In this document: positions 1 through 8,950 of the stretch, piece by piece
How positions within the stretch are numbered: the stretch's first letter is position 1
Layout: each line of letters opens with the position of its first letter
Source of the DNA: Ardenticatenaceae bacterium
GTDB lineage: Bacteria > Chloroflexota > Anaerolineae > Promineifilales > Promineifilaceae
DNA length: 64,000 nucleotides
Assembly (NCBI GenBank): GCA_020634435.1
Contig: JACKBS010000013.1
Span: 186,001-250,000 of the forward strand
Reading direction: 5' to 3'
The notes under the pieces: model-generated
The model's input: only the letters and a program-made list of their open reading frames with translations
Databases searched by the model: none
Told to the model about the DNA's origin: nothing
Translations under genes and position numbers: made by a program

Positions 1-1
1 C

Positions 2-250
2 ATTACGGCCGTTAACCTGATTCCGCAAGATGAGCCATTGATCAAAGTGACCACGGAAAACGGCCAGCTTTACCAGATTCGCACCCAACCAGTGCCGCAA
101 ATTACGTACGACGATGGCACCGTGGCGCGTCCGGTTGACATCAAAAATGGGCTGGCCGTGCGGGCCACCGTGCAGCAAAGCGAGGCGGGTGGCCTGGGCG
201 GGGAGCCGGTGCTGGCCAGTACCGATTTCACCATTTTGCGGTCGGAGTAA
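2..250 (+). CDS. 3' end of a gene entering from the left edge (unknown)
   Basis: The frame is open from base 2 to the TAA at 248-250, so this is a C-terminal fragment rather than a complete small gene. The TTG at 38 is probably not its start. The visible 82 residues have a beta-rich look, with alternating Val/Ile and short polar turns, and no cysteines or membrane segment. One genome palindrome at 5-12 is read as TAV. I do not recognise the family. The gene is convergent with the lipoprotein gene at 320, and the two are separated by an inverted repeat. Confidence 0.6.
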   Translation: MTAVNLIPQDEPLIKVTTENGQLYQIRTQPVPQITYDDGTVARPVDIKNGLAVRATVQQSEAGGLGGEPVLASTDFTILRSE

Positions 251-255
251 AATGA

Positions 256-311
256 ACCGCCAAGGACATCAAGTTTTTGTTTTTCTTTGCGTCCTCTGCG
301 TCCTTGGCGGT
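256..311. terminator. Inverted repeat between convergent genes
   Basis: ACCGCCAAGGAC at 256-267 is mirrored by GTCCTTGGCGGT at 300-311, a perfect 12-bp stem with a T-rich loop. It sits between the ends of two convergent genes and could stop transcription both ways. It may also belong to the intergenic self-complementary repeat class seen elsewhere in the window. Confidence 0.55.
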
Positions 312-319
312 GAAAAATC

Positions 320-1531
320 TTAAGAACCGAGCGTGAAGGGGAGGGTGGTTTCGCGGTAGTCGTCGCCCGTGCCGGTGGAGAGGCGTAACTGCACCTCTCC
401 TGGTTCGGCGTCGGCGGGGGTGGTGAGGCTGGTTTCCCAGTAGCCAAACACATCGGGAACGGCCGTTGCCGAGGCAATTACCGTTTCATTTTGCACCAGT
501 TCTACCAACACAGCGCCATCTACAGGGTTAACGGCCGTTCCGGTTAGCGTGGTGGCGCGCCCGGGTGTGAAGTGTACCTGGCCTGGCTCCCAGAGGGTGA
601 ACAGATTGGCCCGCTCGTCGCTGGTAGGCACCAGGGTGAGCAGCTGGTCGCTGGACCAGGCCACGCTGGGATCGTTACTGGTGAGGCCACCAGTGGTGAC
701 ACGCAGGCGAGCGGTGTCACAGTTAGCAACGGCCGTTTCTGGAATGATGATTTGCGCCCGCCACGGCCCGTTTCCGGCGGTGAACTCAATGTTGGCTTCC
801 AGGTTTTCATCGGTGTCAGACGGACAGCCAAACAAGCCCACCTGAATTTTGTCGTCGATTAGATTACGGCTTTCGCCGCTGATCAGCAGCGTTTGTCCGG
901 CCACGACCACATCCCCGGCCAATGGCTGGTTAACGGTCACGATGGTGCTGATTTCATCGCTGGCTAGTTGCAGCTGCACCGGCACGGTTACGTCCACTCC
1001 GGCCACCCGGACGTGCAGCGTGGCAGCCCCGGTACGTTTGGGTGGAATCGATCCGCTAATTTGCCAACTGCCGTTGGTCGGGTCTACGTCGGCAAAGGCC
1101 AGCACACTTTCGCCATTGCTGCTGGCTCCATTGACCACCAGTTCCACTTCCAGCCGCTGGCTGGGCACCGGGCTGACGGTGCCGCTAAACGTAAAGTCGC
1201 TGGCCACGGTGAGTGCCTGGTTGGGCTGCGGGCTGTCTACGGTGATGGTGTAGCTGATGGGTTCAGTGGGAACGGCCGTTGCCGCTTCGGTGGGTTCAAC
1301 GGCAGGTGTGTCGGCGGGTTGTTCAGTGGGAACGGCCGTTGCTTCTACAAGTTCGGCGGTGTTGGTGGGCGGTAACTCCGTAGCGATGGTTTCGGCCTCA
1401 GTCACAACTTCAGTGGTGGGTGGGCTAGGGATGGCGGTTGGCGTTGGCGTGGCGGCAGGCTCGCTGCAAGCGATCAAGCCCAGGATAAGAAAAATCGCCA
1501 GGATGGCGGTGGTTAACGATTGCTTTTTCAT
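320..1531 (-). CDS. Secreted lipoprotein with Thr/Pro linker and Ig-like repeats
   Basis: The 403-aa product starts with a Lys-rich N-terminus, a hydrophobic core and a lipobox ending LIAC (Cys at about residue 22), so it should be a lipid-anchored surface protein. Residues 23-90 form a Thr/Pro/Ala/Glu-rich spacer containing repeated AVPTE units. Residues 90-400 contain three similar beta-sandwich-like modules, each opening with a pattern like 'VDSPQPNQAL' or 'VNQPLAGDVV'. These resemble Gmad2-type immunoglobulin-like domains. No catalytic motif is visible, so a structural or binding role outside the membrane is inferred. The ATG at 1529-1531 directly precedes the signal peptide. Two copies of the genome palindrome fall inside the spacer. 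Confidence 0.7.
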   Translation of the reverse strand: MKKQSLTTAILAIFLILGLIACSEPAATPTPTAIPSPPTTEVVTEAETIATELPPTNTAELVEATAVPTEQPADTPAVEPTEAATAVPTEPISYTITVDSPQPNQALTVASDFTFSGTVSPVPSQRLEVELVVNGASSNGESVLAFADVDPTNGSWQISGSIPPKRTGAATLHVRVAGVDVTVPVQLQLASDEISTIVTVNQPLAGDVVVAGQTLLISGESRNLIDDKIQVGLFGCPSDTDENLEANIEFTAGNGPWRAQIIIPETAVANCDTARLRVTTGGLTSNDPSVAWSSDQLLTLVPTSDERANLFTLWEPGQVHFTPGRATTLTGTAVNPVDGAVLVELVQNETVIASATAVPDVFGYWETSLTTPADAEPGEVQLRLSTGTGDDYRETTLPFTLGS

Positions 1532-1646
1532 GATTTATACAACTCCATGGTAATCAGACAGTATGGTTGCAGCATAACAGAGCGGTGCACGGGCTGCCCT
1601 ACGGCCGTCTGACGACAGGATGACGACTCCACGGTAAAATCCGCCC

Positions 1647-2225
1647 ATGAACGAAACAGCGTATGAAGACCAACTGCGGCAGCTCATCGGGCAAAATGAG
1701 CGGGTTATGACCCTTTTGCGCACGGTGCGCCGCGGCAATCCGCCGGATTGGCTGGTGGGCGCGGGCGTGATTCGCAATTTGGTGTGGGATCATCTGCACG
1801 GGTTTACCCAGCCCCACCTGCCGCGCGACATTGATGTGGCCTTTTTTGACCCCACTGATTTGTCGCCGGAGCGGGATACGGCCGTTACGGCCCAGCTTAC
1901 AGCCCTCCTGCCCACGGTTGAATGGGAAGCCACCAATCAGGCGGCGGTGCATGTATGGTACGCGGTGGAATATGGCCAAGTGGTGCCGCCGTTGCGTTCA
2001 GCTGCCGAGGCGATTGCTACCTGGCCGGAGACAGCGACGTGTACGGCCGTACGCCTCCTGCCGGATGATTCCTTGAACATCGTTGCTCCGTTTGGGCTGA
2101 ACGATCTGTTCCAGATGATTTTGCGCCGCAACCCGGCGCGGGTTACGGTGGAACAGTTTTACCAGCGGCTGCAAAGCAAACAGATCCGGCAAAAGTGGCC
2201 CTTAGTTCAGGTGATTGATGGGTAG
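1647..2225 (+). CDS. Nucleotidyltransferase-like protein (COG3575/PF06042 type)
   Basis: The product has 192 aa. The segment 'LVGAGVIRNLVWD' followed by 'PRDIDVAFFD' matches the nucleotidyltransferase fold of the YitI-like family: a Gly-rich turn and then the metal-binding Asp pair D-x-D (DID). A later 'PFGLNDLFQMILRRNP' is also typical of that family. Substrate is unknown for the family, so no reaction can be named. It stands alone, 115 bp from the divergent lipoprotein gene, and a stem-loop follows its stop. The length matches the usual 180-200 aa. Confidence 0.75.
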   Translation: MNETAYEDQLRQLIGQNERVMTLLRTVRRGNPPDWLVGAGVIRNLVWDHLHGFTQPHLPRDIDVAFFDPTDLSPERDTAVTAQLTALLPTVEWEATNQAAVHVWYAVEYGQVVPPLRSAAEAIATWPETATCTAVRLLPDDSLNIVAPFGLNDLFQMILRRNPARVTVEQFYQRLQSKQIRQKWPLVQVIDG

Positions 2226-2239
2226 GTAGGTTATTTGAT

Positions 2240-2276
2240 CACGCTAAAGCGCAAAGGAAATTTGCGCCTTGGCGTG
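2240..2276 (+). terminator. Stem-loop downstream of the nucleotidyltransferase gene
   Basis: CACGCTAAAGCGCAAA (2240-2255) pairs with TTTGCGCCTTGGCGTG (2261-2276) with two wobble-type mismatches and a 5-base loop. It lies just after the stop codon. There is no long T-tract, so either a terminator or an intergenic repeat is possible. Confidence 0.45.
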
Positions 2277-2371
2277 AAATTCATTACAGGAGGGTTTGGT
2301 ATGCACGTCTTGACCGCTTGATTATAATTGAGGGCGTCTTTACCAACGCCCATTTCCCCCTGAGGACCGCG

Positions 2372-3400
2372 ATGAAATTTGATGTGACCCTGCTTTCCCA
2401 CGACTTGCACCAGATGACCCACCTGGCCCAAACGGCCGAATCCCTCGGTTTTGATGGATTGTGGACGGCCGAAACCAACCACGATCCTTTTTTGCCGCTG
2501 CTGCTCAGCGCGGAGCACACCACAAATTTGCAGCTAGGCACGGGCATCGCCGTGGCTTTCCCGCGCACGCCAGCTATTTTGGCGCAGATGGCCTGGGATT
2601 TGGCGAAGTTTAGCAACGGCCGTTTCATGCTTGGCCTGGGTACACAGGTGAAGGCGCATAATCGGCTGCGGCTGGGGGCACCATGGGACAAGCCGCTGAA
2701 GCAGATGCGCGAAACAATTTTGGCCACGCGGGCCTTTTGGGACTGCTGGCAAAACGGTACCCCGCTCGATTTTGTCGGTGAATATTTCAAGCTCCAGCTG
2801 ATGACCCCGTTTTTCAACCCCGGCCCTATTGAGCAGCCGCACATTCCCATCTACATCGCCGCCGTGAACCAGGGGATGCTGCGGCTGGCGGGTGAATTGT
2901 GTGAAGGCGTACACATCCACGCGCTGCATTCGGTGAAGTACCTGGAAGAGTTTGCCTTGCCGCACATCGAGGCTGGCTTGCAGAAAAACGGCCGTTCCCG
3001 CGACGATATTTCATTGAATACGGCCGTCTTTGCCATCCCCACTGATGATGCCGACTACGCCAACTTTGCCGAAGGCCACGTGAAGCAGCAAATTTCGTTT
3101 TACCTGAGTACGCCCGCGTATCGTGTTTTGGCAGAACTGCATGGTTGGGAAGAAACGGCCGTGCAGCTTAGCCAGATGGCCCGTAGTAACCAGTGGGCGC
3201 AAATGCCCAGCCTCATCAACGACAACATTTTGGACGTGATGGCCGTGCGCGGCACCTGGGCGGAGTTGCCGGGGATCATTCAGGGGAAATACGGCCGTTT
3301 GCTGGACCGCGTGAGTTATTATCTGCCCTTTGTACCCGGTGAGCATGAGGCTGGTTGGCATGCCTCCATTCGCGGATTCAAGCAGCTGCCACAATCGTAA
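2372..3400 (+). CDS. LLM-class F420-dependent oxidoreductase (TIGR03617 type)
   Basis: The 342-aa product has the luciferase-like monooxygenase barrel. The N-terminus begins with 'MKFDVTLLSHD', and then come 'AESLGFDGLWTAE', 'LQLGTGIAVAFPRTP' and 'SNGRFMLGLGTQ', which are hallmark strands of F420-dependent hydride-transfer enzymes. The order of motifs and length fit the TIGR03617 subgroup. The ATG at 2372 was chosen because the barrel starts there and a GAGG sequence lies about 7 bases upstream; an earlier TTG at 2318 adds only unconserved residues. Substrate is unknown. No F420 biosynthesis gene is in the window, so cofactor use rests on family knowledge. Confidence 0.82.
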   Translation: MKFDVTLLSHDLHQMTHLAQTAESLGFDGLWTAETNHDPFLPLLLSAEHTTNLQLGTGIAVAFPRTPAILAQMAWDLAKFSNGRFMLGLGTQVKAHNRLRLGAPWDKPLKQMRETILATRAFWDCWQNGTPLDFVGEYFKLQLMTPFFNPGPIEQPHIPIYIAAVNQGMLRLAGELCEGVHIHALHSVKYLEEFALPHIEAGLQKNGRSRDDISLNTAVFAIPTDDADYANFAEGHVKQQISFYLSTPAYRVLAELHGWEETAVQLSQMARSNQWAQMPSLINDNILDVMAVRGTWAELPGIIQGKYGRLLDRVSYYLPFVPGEHEAGWHASIRGFKQLPQS

Positions 3401-3442
3401 AATTAAGCTAACACAGCAAGCCAGTCTGGCTGGGGCAACCCC

Positions 3443-6400
3443 ATGACCACTGCCAAACTACAGGAATATGGCATTCCTGCTCAATTCCATACCGCTATCA
3501 TTGGCCTGATTTACCTGATCATTCATGTTCTGGGGGTGGGGCTCAGCGTGCTGTTTTCCTTCGTGCCCAACGATCTGGAGCAGGTTGCCGTGTTTTGGCC
3601 TGCCGCTGGCATTTTGGTGGCGGCGCTGCTGCTAAGCAGCAAAAAGCGCTGGTGGGTGCTGTTAGCCGTTTCATTCATTGGCCAGGTTGTTGGTGACTTC
3701 ATCTGGGTAGACCGGAGTAATGTGCCGTTGAGCCTGCTTTTTGGGCTGGCTAACAGTTCAGAAGCGTTTCTGGCGGCCTATCTGCTGCGCCATTTTGTCA
3801 ACGAAAAATTGACATTTACCTCGTTTAGAGACGTTTTGGGATTTGCTGTGCTGGGGGTGACCATTAGTCCGCTGTTGGGCGCGACCCTTGGCGCATTGGT
3901 GCTGCGATTCAGCCTGGTTTCAGCCAATTCCTACTGGCTGGATTGGCAGCTTTGGTGGGCATCGGATGCCCTTGGTATTCTCACCGTGACGCCTTTCGTT
4001 TTGGCCTGGGTAGAAGCGCGAAATCCGGCCAAGCAGCCAAGCCGTCCGGTGCGTTTGCTAGAGGGAATCCTGCTGTTTTCTAGTTTGCTGCTGCTTCTTT
4101 GGCTTATTTTTGACCGGAACCTAGCCTCAGAAGCTTCCTTTTTTGAGCTTCCCTATTTAATCTTTCCCTTTTTGATGTGGGCGGCGATCCGCTTTCGGCC
4201 GAATATTGCCACGTTGGCTTATTTGTTAGTGACTGTTTTTGCCATTTGGCTGACCAATCGGAGCGGCGGGCCGTTTGCTGTCGCGGGGCAGTCGGGGTTT
4301 CAGGACTTACTCAACTTGCAGCTATTTTTGGCGGTCAATACGTTGTCATCGTTGGTGTTAACGGCCGTTTTCACCGAGCTCAAACAGACCCAACACAACC
4401 TACAGCAATTTTCCGCCGCAGAGCAGCACGCCCGGCAGCAGGCGGATGCCTTGCGGGCGGCCAGTGTGGCCCTGAGCCAGTCGTTAGACATGCTCACAGT
4501 GCTGGAGCACCTGCTGGATTATCTGGCCAAATTGATCCCGTTCGACACTGCCACGGTGATGCTGCTCGATGATGAGGGGGCGCTGCAAGTTTGGGTGGTT
4601 CGTGGCCGAGAGCCAAATTTGCCACCAGAGCAGACCTCACTGCCATACCGAGCCAAGTCATCCTCCCTTATCGAAAAGCTGCTGGCTACGCAGCATAGCG
4701 TCCGTATTGAGGATGCCCATCTTCATCCAGAGTGGGAATACCGGGAAAGAAACCGGTATGTGCGCAGCTGGTTGGGCGTGCCGTTGGTGGCCCAGGGGCA
4801 GACGTTGGGCCTGTATTCTTTGTCCAAACAAGAGCCGGGTTTCTTTACCGAAGAACATCAGTTGCAGGCCGAGGCGTTGGCCGTGCAGGCGGCCGTTGCG
4901 GTGGTGAATGCCCGCCTTTATGCGCAAGTTGAGGCTAGCGTGCAGGAGCTGGAGGGGCGGGTCCAGGGGCGTACGGCCGAATTAGAGCAGCAGTATTTGC
5001 GGCAGTCGGCGTTGGCCGAGGTGGAGCTGTCTATCAATCAGCCCCACGAGCGGCAAACGGTGCTGGATCGCATTGTCGAGGTGGTAACGGAGCTGCTGCC
5101 CGCTACGGGTGGGGCCAGCATCATTCTGTGGGATGAGCATAATGGGACAACGGCCGTTAGCGCCTCCAACATTCCGGGGCAGCCACCCCAAATGGGGGCA
5201 AGCCGGGTGCGGACGGAAGGGGCTACAAACTGGGTTATTACGCAGAAACGGCCGTTGCTGGTGCCCAACATTCAAGAAGATCCCTTTGGTGCCAATCCGA
5301 TGCTCCGCGAGTATGGGCTGAATGCGTACGTGGGCCTGCCGCTGCTGGCGGGGGAAACCGTGCTGGGCGTGCTGTACGCGCTGGATAAGCAGCCGCGCGA
5401 CTACAAAGAAGACGATTTGAGCTTTTTAACGGCCGTTGCGGGCCGGGCGGCCATCGCCATTGATAAAGTGCAGCTTTACGAACAAACTGTCCAGCGTGCC
5501 GCCGAACTTAAAGCGCTGTATGACGTTGGCAAAGAAATTTCGGCCCAGCTAGAATTAGATGTCGTGCTGCAAACGATCGCCACCAAAACCAAACAGCTCA
5601 CCGGTGCAGACAAAAGTTTAATCATGCTGGTCGATTTGGACAGACGCCAGCTAATTCGGACCGTCGGTGAAGGATATACCGAGACTGAGCTCCTGAACCA
5701 CACGTTTGAGGAGTTTGAGCAGGGCATCAGCGGTTGGGTTATGCAAAACAAGGAACCGGCTCTGATAGACGACCTTCTTCTGGACGACCGAAACCGGGGA
5801 ATGGCGCTGCAAAATGCCAAAACCATGCCAGATAAGGCACTTGCCGTGGCTCCATTGCTGGTAGAAAACAGAGCGGTGGGCACGTTGACGATTGTGAACG
5901 GCCGTACCAAACCGTTGTTCACCCGCAGCGAACTGGACCTGACCGTGCTGCTGGCGGGCCAGGCGGCCATCGCCATTCGCAATGCCCAGCTGTACCACGC
6001 CGCTCAAGAGGCCGATCGGCTAAAATCGGCCTTTTTGGCGTCGATGTCGCATGAGCTGCGCACACCGCTCAACTCGATCATCGGCTTTACCGGCATCATT
6101 TTGCAGGAACTGGCCGGGCCGTTAAACGATGAGCAGCGCAAGCAAATGGGCATGGTGCGCACCAGCGCCCATCATCTGCTTAATTTAATCAATGATGTTT
6201 TGGACATTTCCAAGATTGAAGCCGGACAGCTAGAGGTGGCCCATGAACCGTGCAATGTTCCGCAAATTATCACCAAGGTGCTTCAACTGTTGCAGCCTCT
6301 CGCCGATAAGAAGGGTTTGTTGTTAACGGCCGTTGTCGATCCCCAAATTGATGAAATCATGAGTGATGCTCGCCGTGTGGAGCAGATCCTCATCAATTTG

Positions 6401-6709
6401 GTGAATAATGGGATAAAATTCACCGATGCTGGAGGGGTCCACATTCGCTGTCGCGCCCAGCAAAAATGGTTGCATTTTGAAGTGATCGACACAGGCATAG
6501 GGATTCAGGCTGAAGATATGGCGAAGCTGTTTCGGCCGTTTCAGCAACTAAAAAGTGGTCTAGACCGAATGCATGAAGGCACCGGTCTGGGACTCTCCAT
6601 TTGTCATCGCCTGGTGCACCTGCTTGGCGGCGAGATTTCGGTTAAAAGTGTTTTGGGCGAGGGGAGTACTTTTTCTTTTACGCTTCCGCGGAAGGCATCA
6701 ACGCTATGA
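3443..6709 (+). CDS. Membrane sensor histidine kinase, MASE1 - three GAF - HisKA - HATPase
   Basis: The 1088-aa product begins with about eight hydrophobic segments (residues 15-310) matching a MASE1 membrane sensor domain, including 'VFWPAAGILVAALLL'. Three GAF-like domains follow at roughly 345-495, 535-680 and 690-850, joined by Gln/Ala-rich coiled coils. The HisKA motif 'SHELRTPLNS' places the phospho-acceptor at His870. The ATPase domain has an N box ('NLVNNGIKFTD'), a G1 region ('DTGIGI') and a G2 region ('GTGLGLSI'). The stop overlaps the next gene's start by four bases (ATGA), so the kinase and the stand-alone receiver are probably translationally coupled partners. The signal sensed is unknown. 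Confidence 0.9.
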   Translation: MTTAKLQEYGIPAQFHTAIIGLIYLIIHVLGVGLSVLFSFVPNDLEQVAVFWPAAGILVAALLLSSKKRWWVLLAVSFIGQVVGDFIWVDRSNVPLSLLFGLANSSEAFLAAYLLRHFVNEKLTFTSFRDVLGFAVLGVTISPLLGATLGALVLRFSLVSANSYWLDWQLWWASDALGILTVTPFVLAWVEARNPAKQPSRPVRLLEGILLFSSLLLLLWLIFDRNLASEASFFELPYLIFPFLMWAAIRFRPNIATLAYLLVTVFAIWLTNRSGGPFAVAGQSGFQDLLNLQLFLAVNTLSSLVLTAVFTELKQTQHNLQQFSAAEQHARQQADALRAASVALSQSLDMLTVLEHLLDYLAKLIPFDTATVMLLDDEGALQVWVVRGREPNLPPEQTSLPYRAKSSSLIEKLLATQHSVRIEDAHLHPEWEYRERNRYVRSWLGVPLVAQGQTLGLYSLSKQEPGFFTEEHQLQAEALAVQAAVAVVNARLYAQVEASVQELEGRVQGRTAELEQQYLRQSALAEVELSINQPHERQTVLDRIVEVVTELLPATGGASIILWDEHNGTTAVSASNIPGQPPQMGASRVRTEGATNWVITQKRPLLVPNIQEDPFGANPMLREYGLNAYVGLPLLAGETVLGVLYALDKQPRDYKEDDLSFLTAVAGRAAIAIDKVQLYEQTVQRAAELKALYDVGKEISAQLELDVVLQTIATKTKQLTGADKSLIMLVDLDRRQLIRTVGEGYTETELLNHTFEEFEQGISGWVMQNKEPALIDDLLLDDRNRGMALQNAKTMPDKALAVAPLLVENRAVGTLTIVNGRTKPLFTRSELDLTVLLAGQAAIAIRNAQLYHAAQEADRLKSAFLASMSHELRTPLNSIIGFTGIILQELAGPLNDEQRKQMGMVRTSAHHLLNLINDVLDISKIEAGQLEVAHEPCNVPQIITKVLQLLQPLADKKGLLLTAVVDPQIDEIMSDARRVEQILINLVNNGIKFTDAGGVHIRCRAQQKWLHFEVIDTGIGIQAEDMAKLFRPFQQLKSGLDRMHEGTGLGLSICHRLVHLLGGEISVKSVLGEGSTFSFTLPRKASTL

Positions 6710-7068
6710 AAGGCAATGTACTGATCATTGAAGACAACGAGCAAAACCTGTACCTGGTTTCGTTTATCCTGCAAAAACATGATTATGAGGTGCATCAAGC
6801 GCGAGACGGCCGTACAGGCATTGCCCTGGCCGACGAATTACAGCCAGACCTCATTTTGCTCGACATTCAGCTGCCCGGTATGGATGGCTACGCGGTGGCC
6901 CAGGTCTTGCGTGATAACCCCAAACTCAAAGATGTTCCCGTGATTGCTGTAACCTCTTATGCCATGGTTGGCGATCGTGAACAGGCCCTGGCCGCAGGGT
7001 GTACAGGCTACATCGAAAAGCCAATTAATCCTGATACCTTTATGGATCAGGTCGAAAGCTATCTTTAA
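6706..7068 (+). CDS. Single-domain response regulator (CheY/DivK-like)
   Basis: The 120-aa protein is a bare receiver domain. The acidic pocket is in 'LIIEDNEQN', the phospho-acceptor is Asp53 in 'ILLDIQLPGMDG', the conserved Thr/Ser is in 'VTSYAM' and the Lys is in 'IEKPINP'. There is no output domain, so it should work by protein contact or as a phosphorelay shuttle, as DivK-type proteins do. Its ATG overlaps the stop of the upstream kinase gene, which makes that kinase the likely phosphodonor. The hybrid kinase 135 bp downstream may be a second partner. Confidence 0.9.
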   Translation: MKGNVLIIEDNEQNLYLVSFILQKHDYEVHQARDGRTGIALADELQPDLILLDIQLPGMDGYAVAQVLRDNPKLKDVPVIAVTSYAMVGDREQALAAGCTGYIEKPINPDTFMDQVESYL

Positions 7069-7088
7069 TCCTTTGTTTGTATCTATAC

Positions 7089-7153
7089 AGGTGCGACGCA
7101 CTTGCTCCAGTGTGAAATGCAACAAAATTCGCCACAGAAAGTGCGTCGTACCT
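7089..7153. repeat. Spaced inverted repeat, GTGCGACGCAC type
   Basis: AGGTGCGACGCACTT (7089-7103) is mirrored with one mismatch by AAGTGCGTCGTACCT (7139-7153), with 35 bases between. The same core, in the form GGTGTGACGCAC, makes a tight hairpin at 58052-58081, so this is a dispersed repeat family. It sits between two co-directional signalling genes. Confidence 0.6.
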
Positions 7154-7203
7154 CTAGAATCTGAATAGTTACCTTTTTTCCATTCACCGCGTTGAGGAAA
7201 GCT

Positions 7204-8928
7204 ATGAAAAATGTATTGATAGTCGATGACAACAGCCAGAACCTGTACATGCTGCAAGCTTTACTGGAGGGCCACGGGTACACGGTTGATACAGCCCAAA
7301 ATGGTGCTGAAGCGTTACAAAAAGCCGTGGCGTGTCCCCCACACTTTGTCATCGCCGATATTCTCATGCCGGTAATGGATGGTTTTGCCCTTTGCCGTGA
7401 ATGGCGAGCCGAGGAAAAATTCAGGCATATTCCTTTCCTCTTTTACACCGCGACCTACACGGATCCGAAAGATGAAGCCTTTGCCCTAAGCCTGGGTGCA
7501 GATGCATTTCTGATAAAACCGATGGAGCCAGAGGCATTGCTGCAAGCGATCCAAAATACGCTCCGGCAGGCGGCCGCCAAGGATACGGAGGCAGATTCTG
7601 GCCCCAGCATGGCCGATGAAGAGGTGTACCGGCTTTATAACGACCGGCTTGTAAAAAAGCTGGAAGGAAAAATGTTGCAGCTGGAGCAAGAAGTTCAAGA
7701 ACGCAAAGATGCGGAAGCGGCTTTGCGTACAAGCAACCAGCTGTTGTTGCAGGCGATGGAAGACCTGAAAGAAATGCAGGCAAAACACGTCAGGCAAGAG
7801 AAATTGGCGGCCATTGGCCAGTTAGCCACCGGCATGGCGCACGATTTCAACAACATGCTTTCCGTGATTTCGCTTTACACAGAGTTAATGCAGCGTCGCG
7901 ACAACATGCCCCCGGCGGATAGCAAACGATTGGATACCATCCTTCATCAAACGCGCCAGGCGGCGAATCTGGTGCAGCAAGTGCTCGATTTTTCTCGCCG
8001 CACCAACCTGGATCGCTCGGTGACTGATTTATCCCGCACTTTGCAAGATATGGTGGCGCTTTTAAAACGCACTCTGTCGGAAAATGTGCGGATTCAACTA
8101 GACATAACGCCGGGGAAATATTACGTGGATGTGGACCGGACGCGGATTGAGCAAGTGATTATGAACCTAGCGCTGAATGCGCGTGACGCCATGCCAGAGG
8201 GAGGCAGTTTAGACATTCATCTGTCGCACGTGTCGGTTTCGCCAGAGATGCGCAGTGGCGATGAGAAGTTGCCAGAGGGTGAGTGGGCGGCTTTGACCAT
8301 TCGTGACCAGGGGGAAGGGATTCCTGACCATATTCGTTCGCGGCTCTTTGAGCCATTTTTTACGACCAAGCCGCCTGGCCGGGGCACAGGTCTGGGGCTG
8401 GCCCAGGTTTATGGTATTGTGCGGCAGCATGAAGGGTATGTGGATGTTGAAAGTGAGGTAGGCAAGGGGACCGAATTTAGAATCTATCTCCCTATCGCCT
8501 CCTCTGCAACTGCCGAGGTAGCCCAAATTGGTCAGGATTTTATCTTGATGGGGCAGAGTGAGACCATTTTGCTGGTTGAAGACAATGAGGTAATTCGGGA
8601 GGCCGTGCTGACCAGTTTGGATATTTTGAATTATCGGCCGTTGGCGGCCGCCGATGGTTATGAGGCGCTTAGCGTGCTGGGGAAACATCCTGAAGTTTCC
8701 CTGGTTTTGTCTGATGTGTACATGCCGGGGATGAATGGTATTGAGCTGGCCAAAGCGTTGCAGGATACCGCTACGCCGATTATTTTGATGACTGGTCATA
8801 CCAAGGCAGATCTGCAACCGTTAAAAGCACAAGGCACGATTGTGACCTGGCTGGATAAGCCGCTCAGCTTGAATTTGTTGGCGCAGACGGTTTCTTTAGG
8901 TCTAGCAGCCCGAGGATTACACGCCTAG
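7204..8928 (+). CDS. Hybrid kinase REC - coiled coil - HisKA - HATPase - REC
   Basis: The 574-aa cytoplasmic protein starts with a receiver domain (phospho-acceptor Asp52 in 'VIADILMPVMDG'). A coiled coil covers about 135-200. The HisKA segment has His213 in 'MAHDFNNMLS', and the ATPase domain has 'NLALNARDAMPEGG' and 'GRGTGLGLAQVYG'. A second receiver at the C-terminus has Asp504 in 'LVLSDVYMPGMNG'. The H-D-F-N form of the H box is typical of NtrB/HPK4-type kinases. The ATG at 7204 follows a GAGGAAAG ribosome site; the earlier in-frame codon at 7192 lacks one. There is no DNA-binding output, so signalling likely passes to another regulator. Confidence 0.9.
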   Translation: MKNVLIVDDNSQNLYMLQALLEGHGYTVDTAQNGAEALQKAVACPPHFVIADILMPVMDGFALCREWRAEEKFRHIPFLFYTATYTDPKDEAFALSLGADAFLIKPMEPEALLQAIQNTLRQAAAKDTEADSGPSMADEEVYRLYNDRLVKKLEGKMLQLEQEVQERKDAEAALRTSNQLLLQAMEDLKEMQAKHVRQEKLAAIGQLATGMAHDFNNMLSVISLYTELMQRRDNMPPADSKRLDTILHQTRQAANLVQQVLDFSRRTNLDRSVTDLSRTLQDMVALLKRTLSENVRIQLDITPGKYYVDVDRTRIEQVIMNLALNARDAMPEGGSLDIHLSHVSVSPEMRSGDEKLPEGEWAALTIRDQGEGIPDHIRSRLFEPFFTTKPPGRGTGLGLAQVYGIVRQHEGYVDVESEVGKGTEFRIYLPIASSATAEVAQIGQDFILMGQSETILLVEDNEVIREAVLTSLDILNYRPLAAADGYEALSVLGKHPEVSLVLSDVYMPGMNGIELAKALQDTATPIILMTGHTKADLQPLKAQGTIVTWLDKPLSLNLLAQTVSLGLAARGLHA

Positions 8929-8950
8929 AAGGGCGGTGTAGGAGGAGCAA

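Noticed and set aside
38..250. A complete 70-aa gene starting at TTG 38.
   Set aside because: The frame is open to the window edge and no ribosome site precedes the TTG; it is a gene end.
7089..7153. Inverted repeat considered as a terminator between the receiver and hybrid kinase genes.
   Set aside because: The 35-base loop and lack of T-tract are poor for termination; a related hairpin at 58052 shows it is a dispersed repeat.
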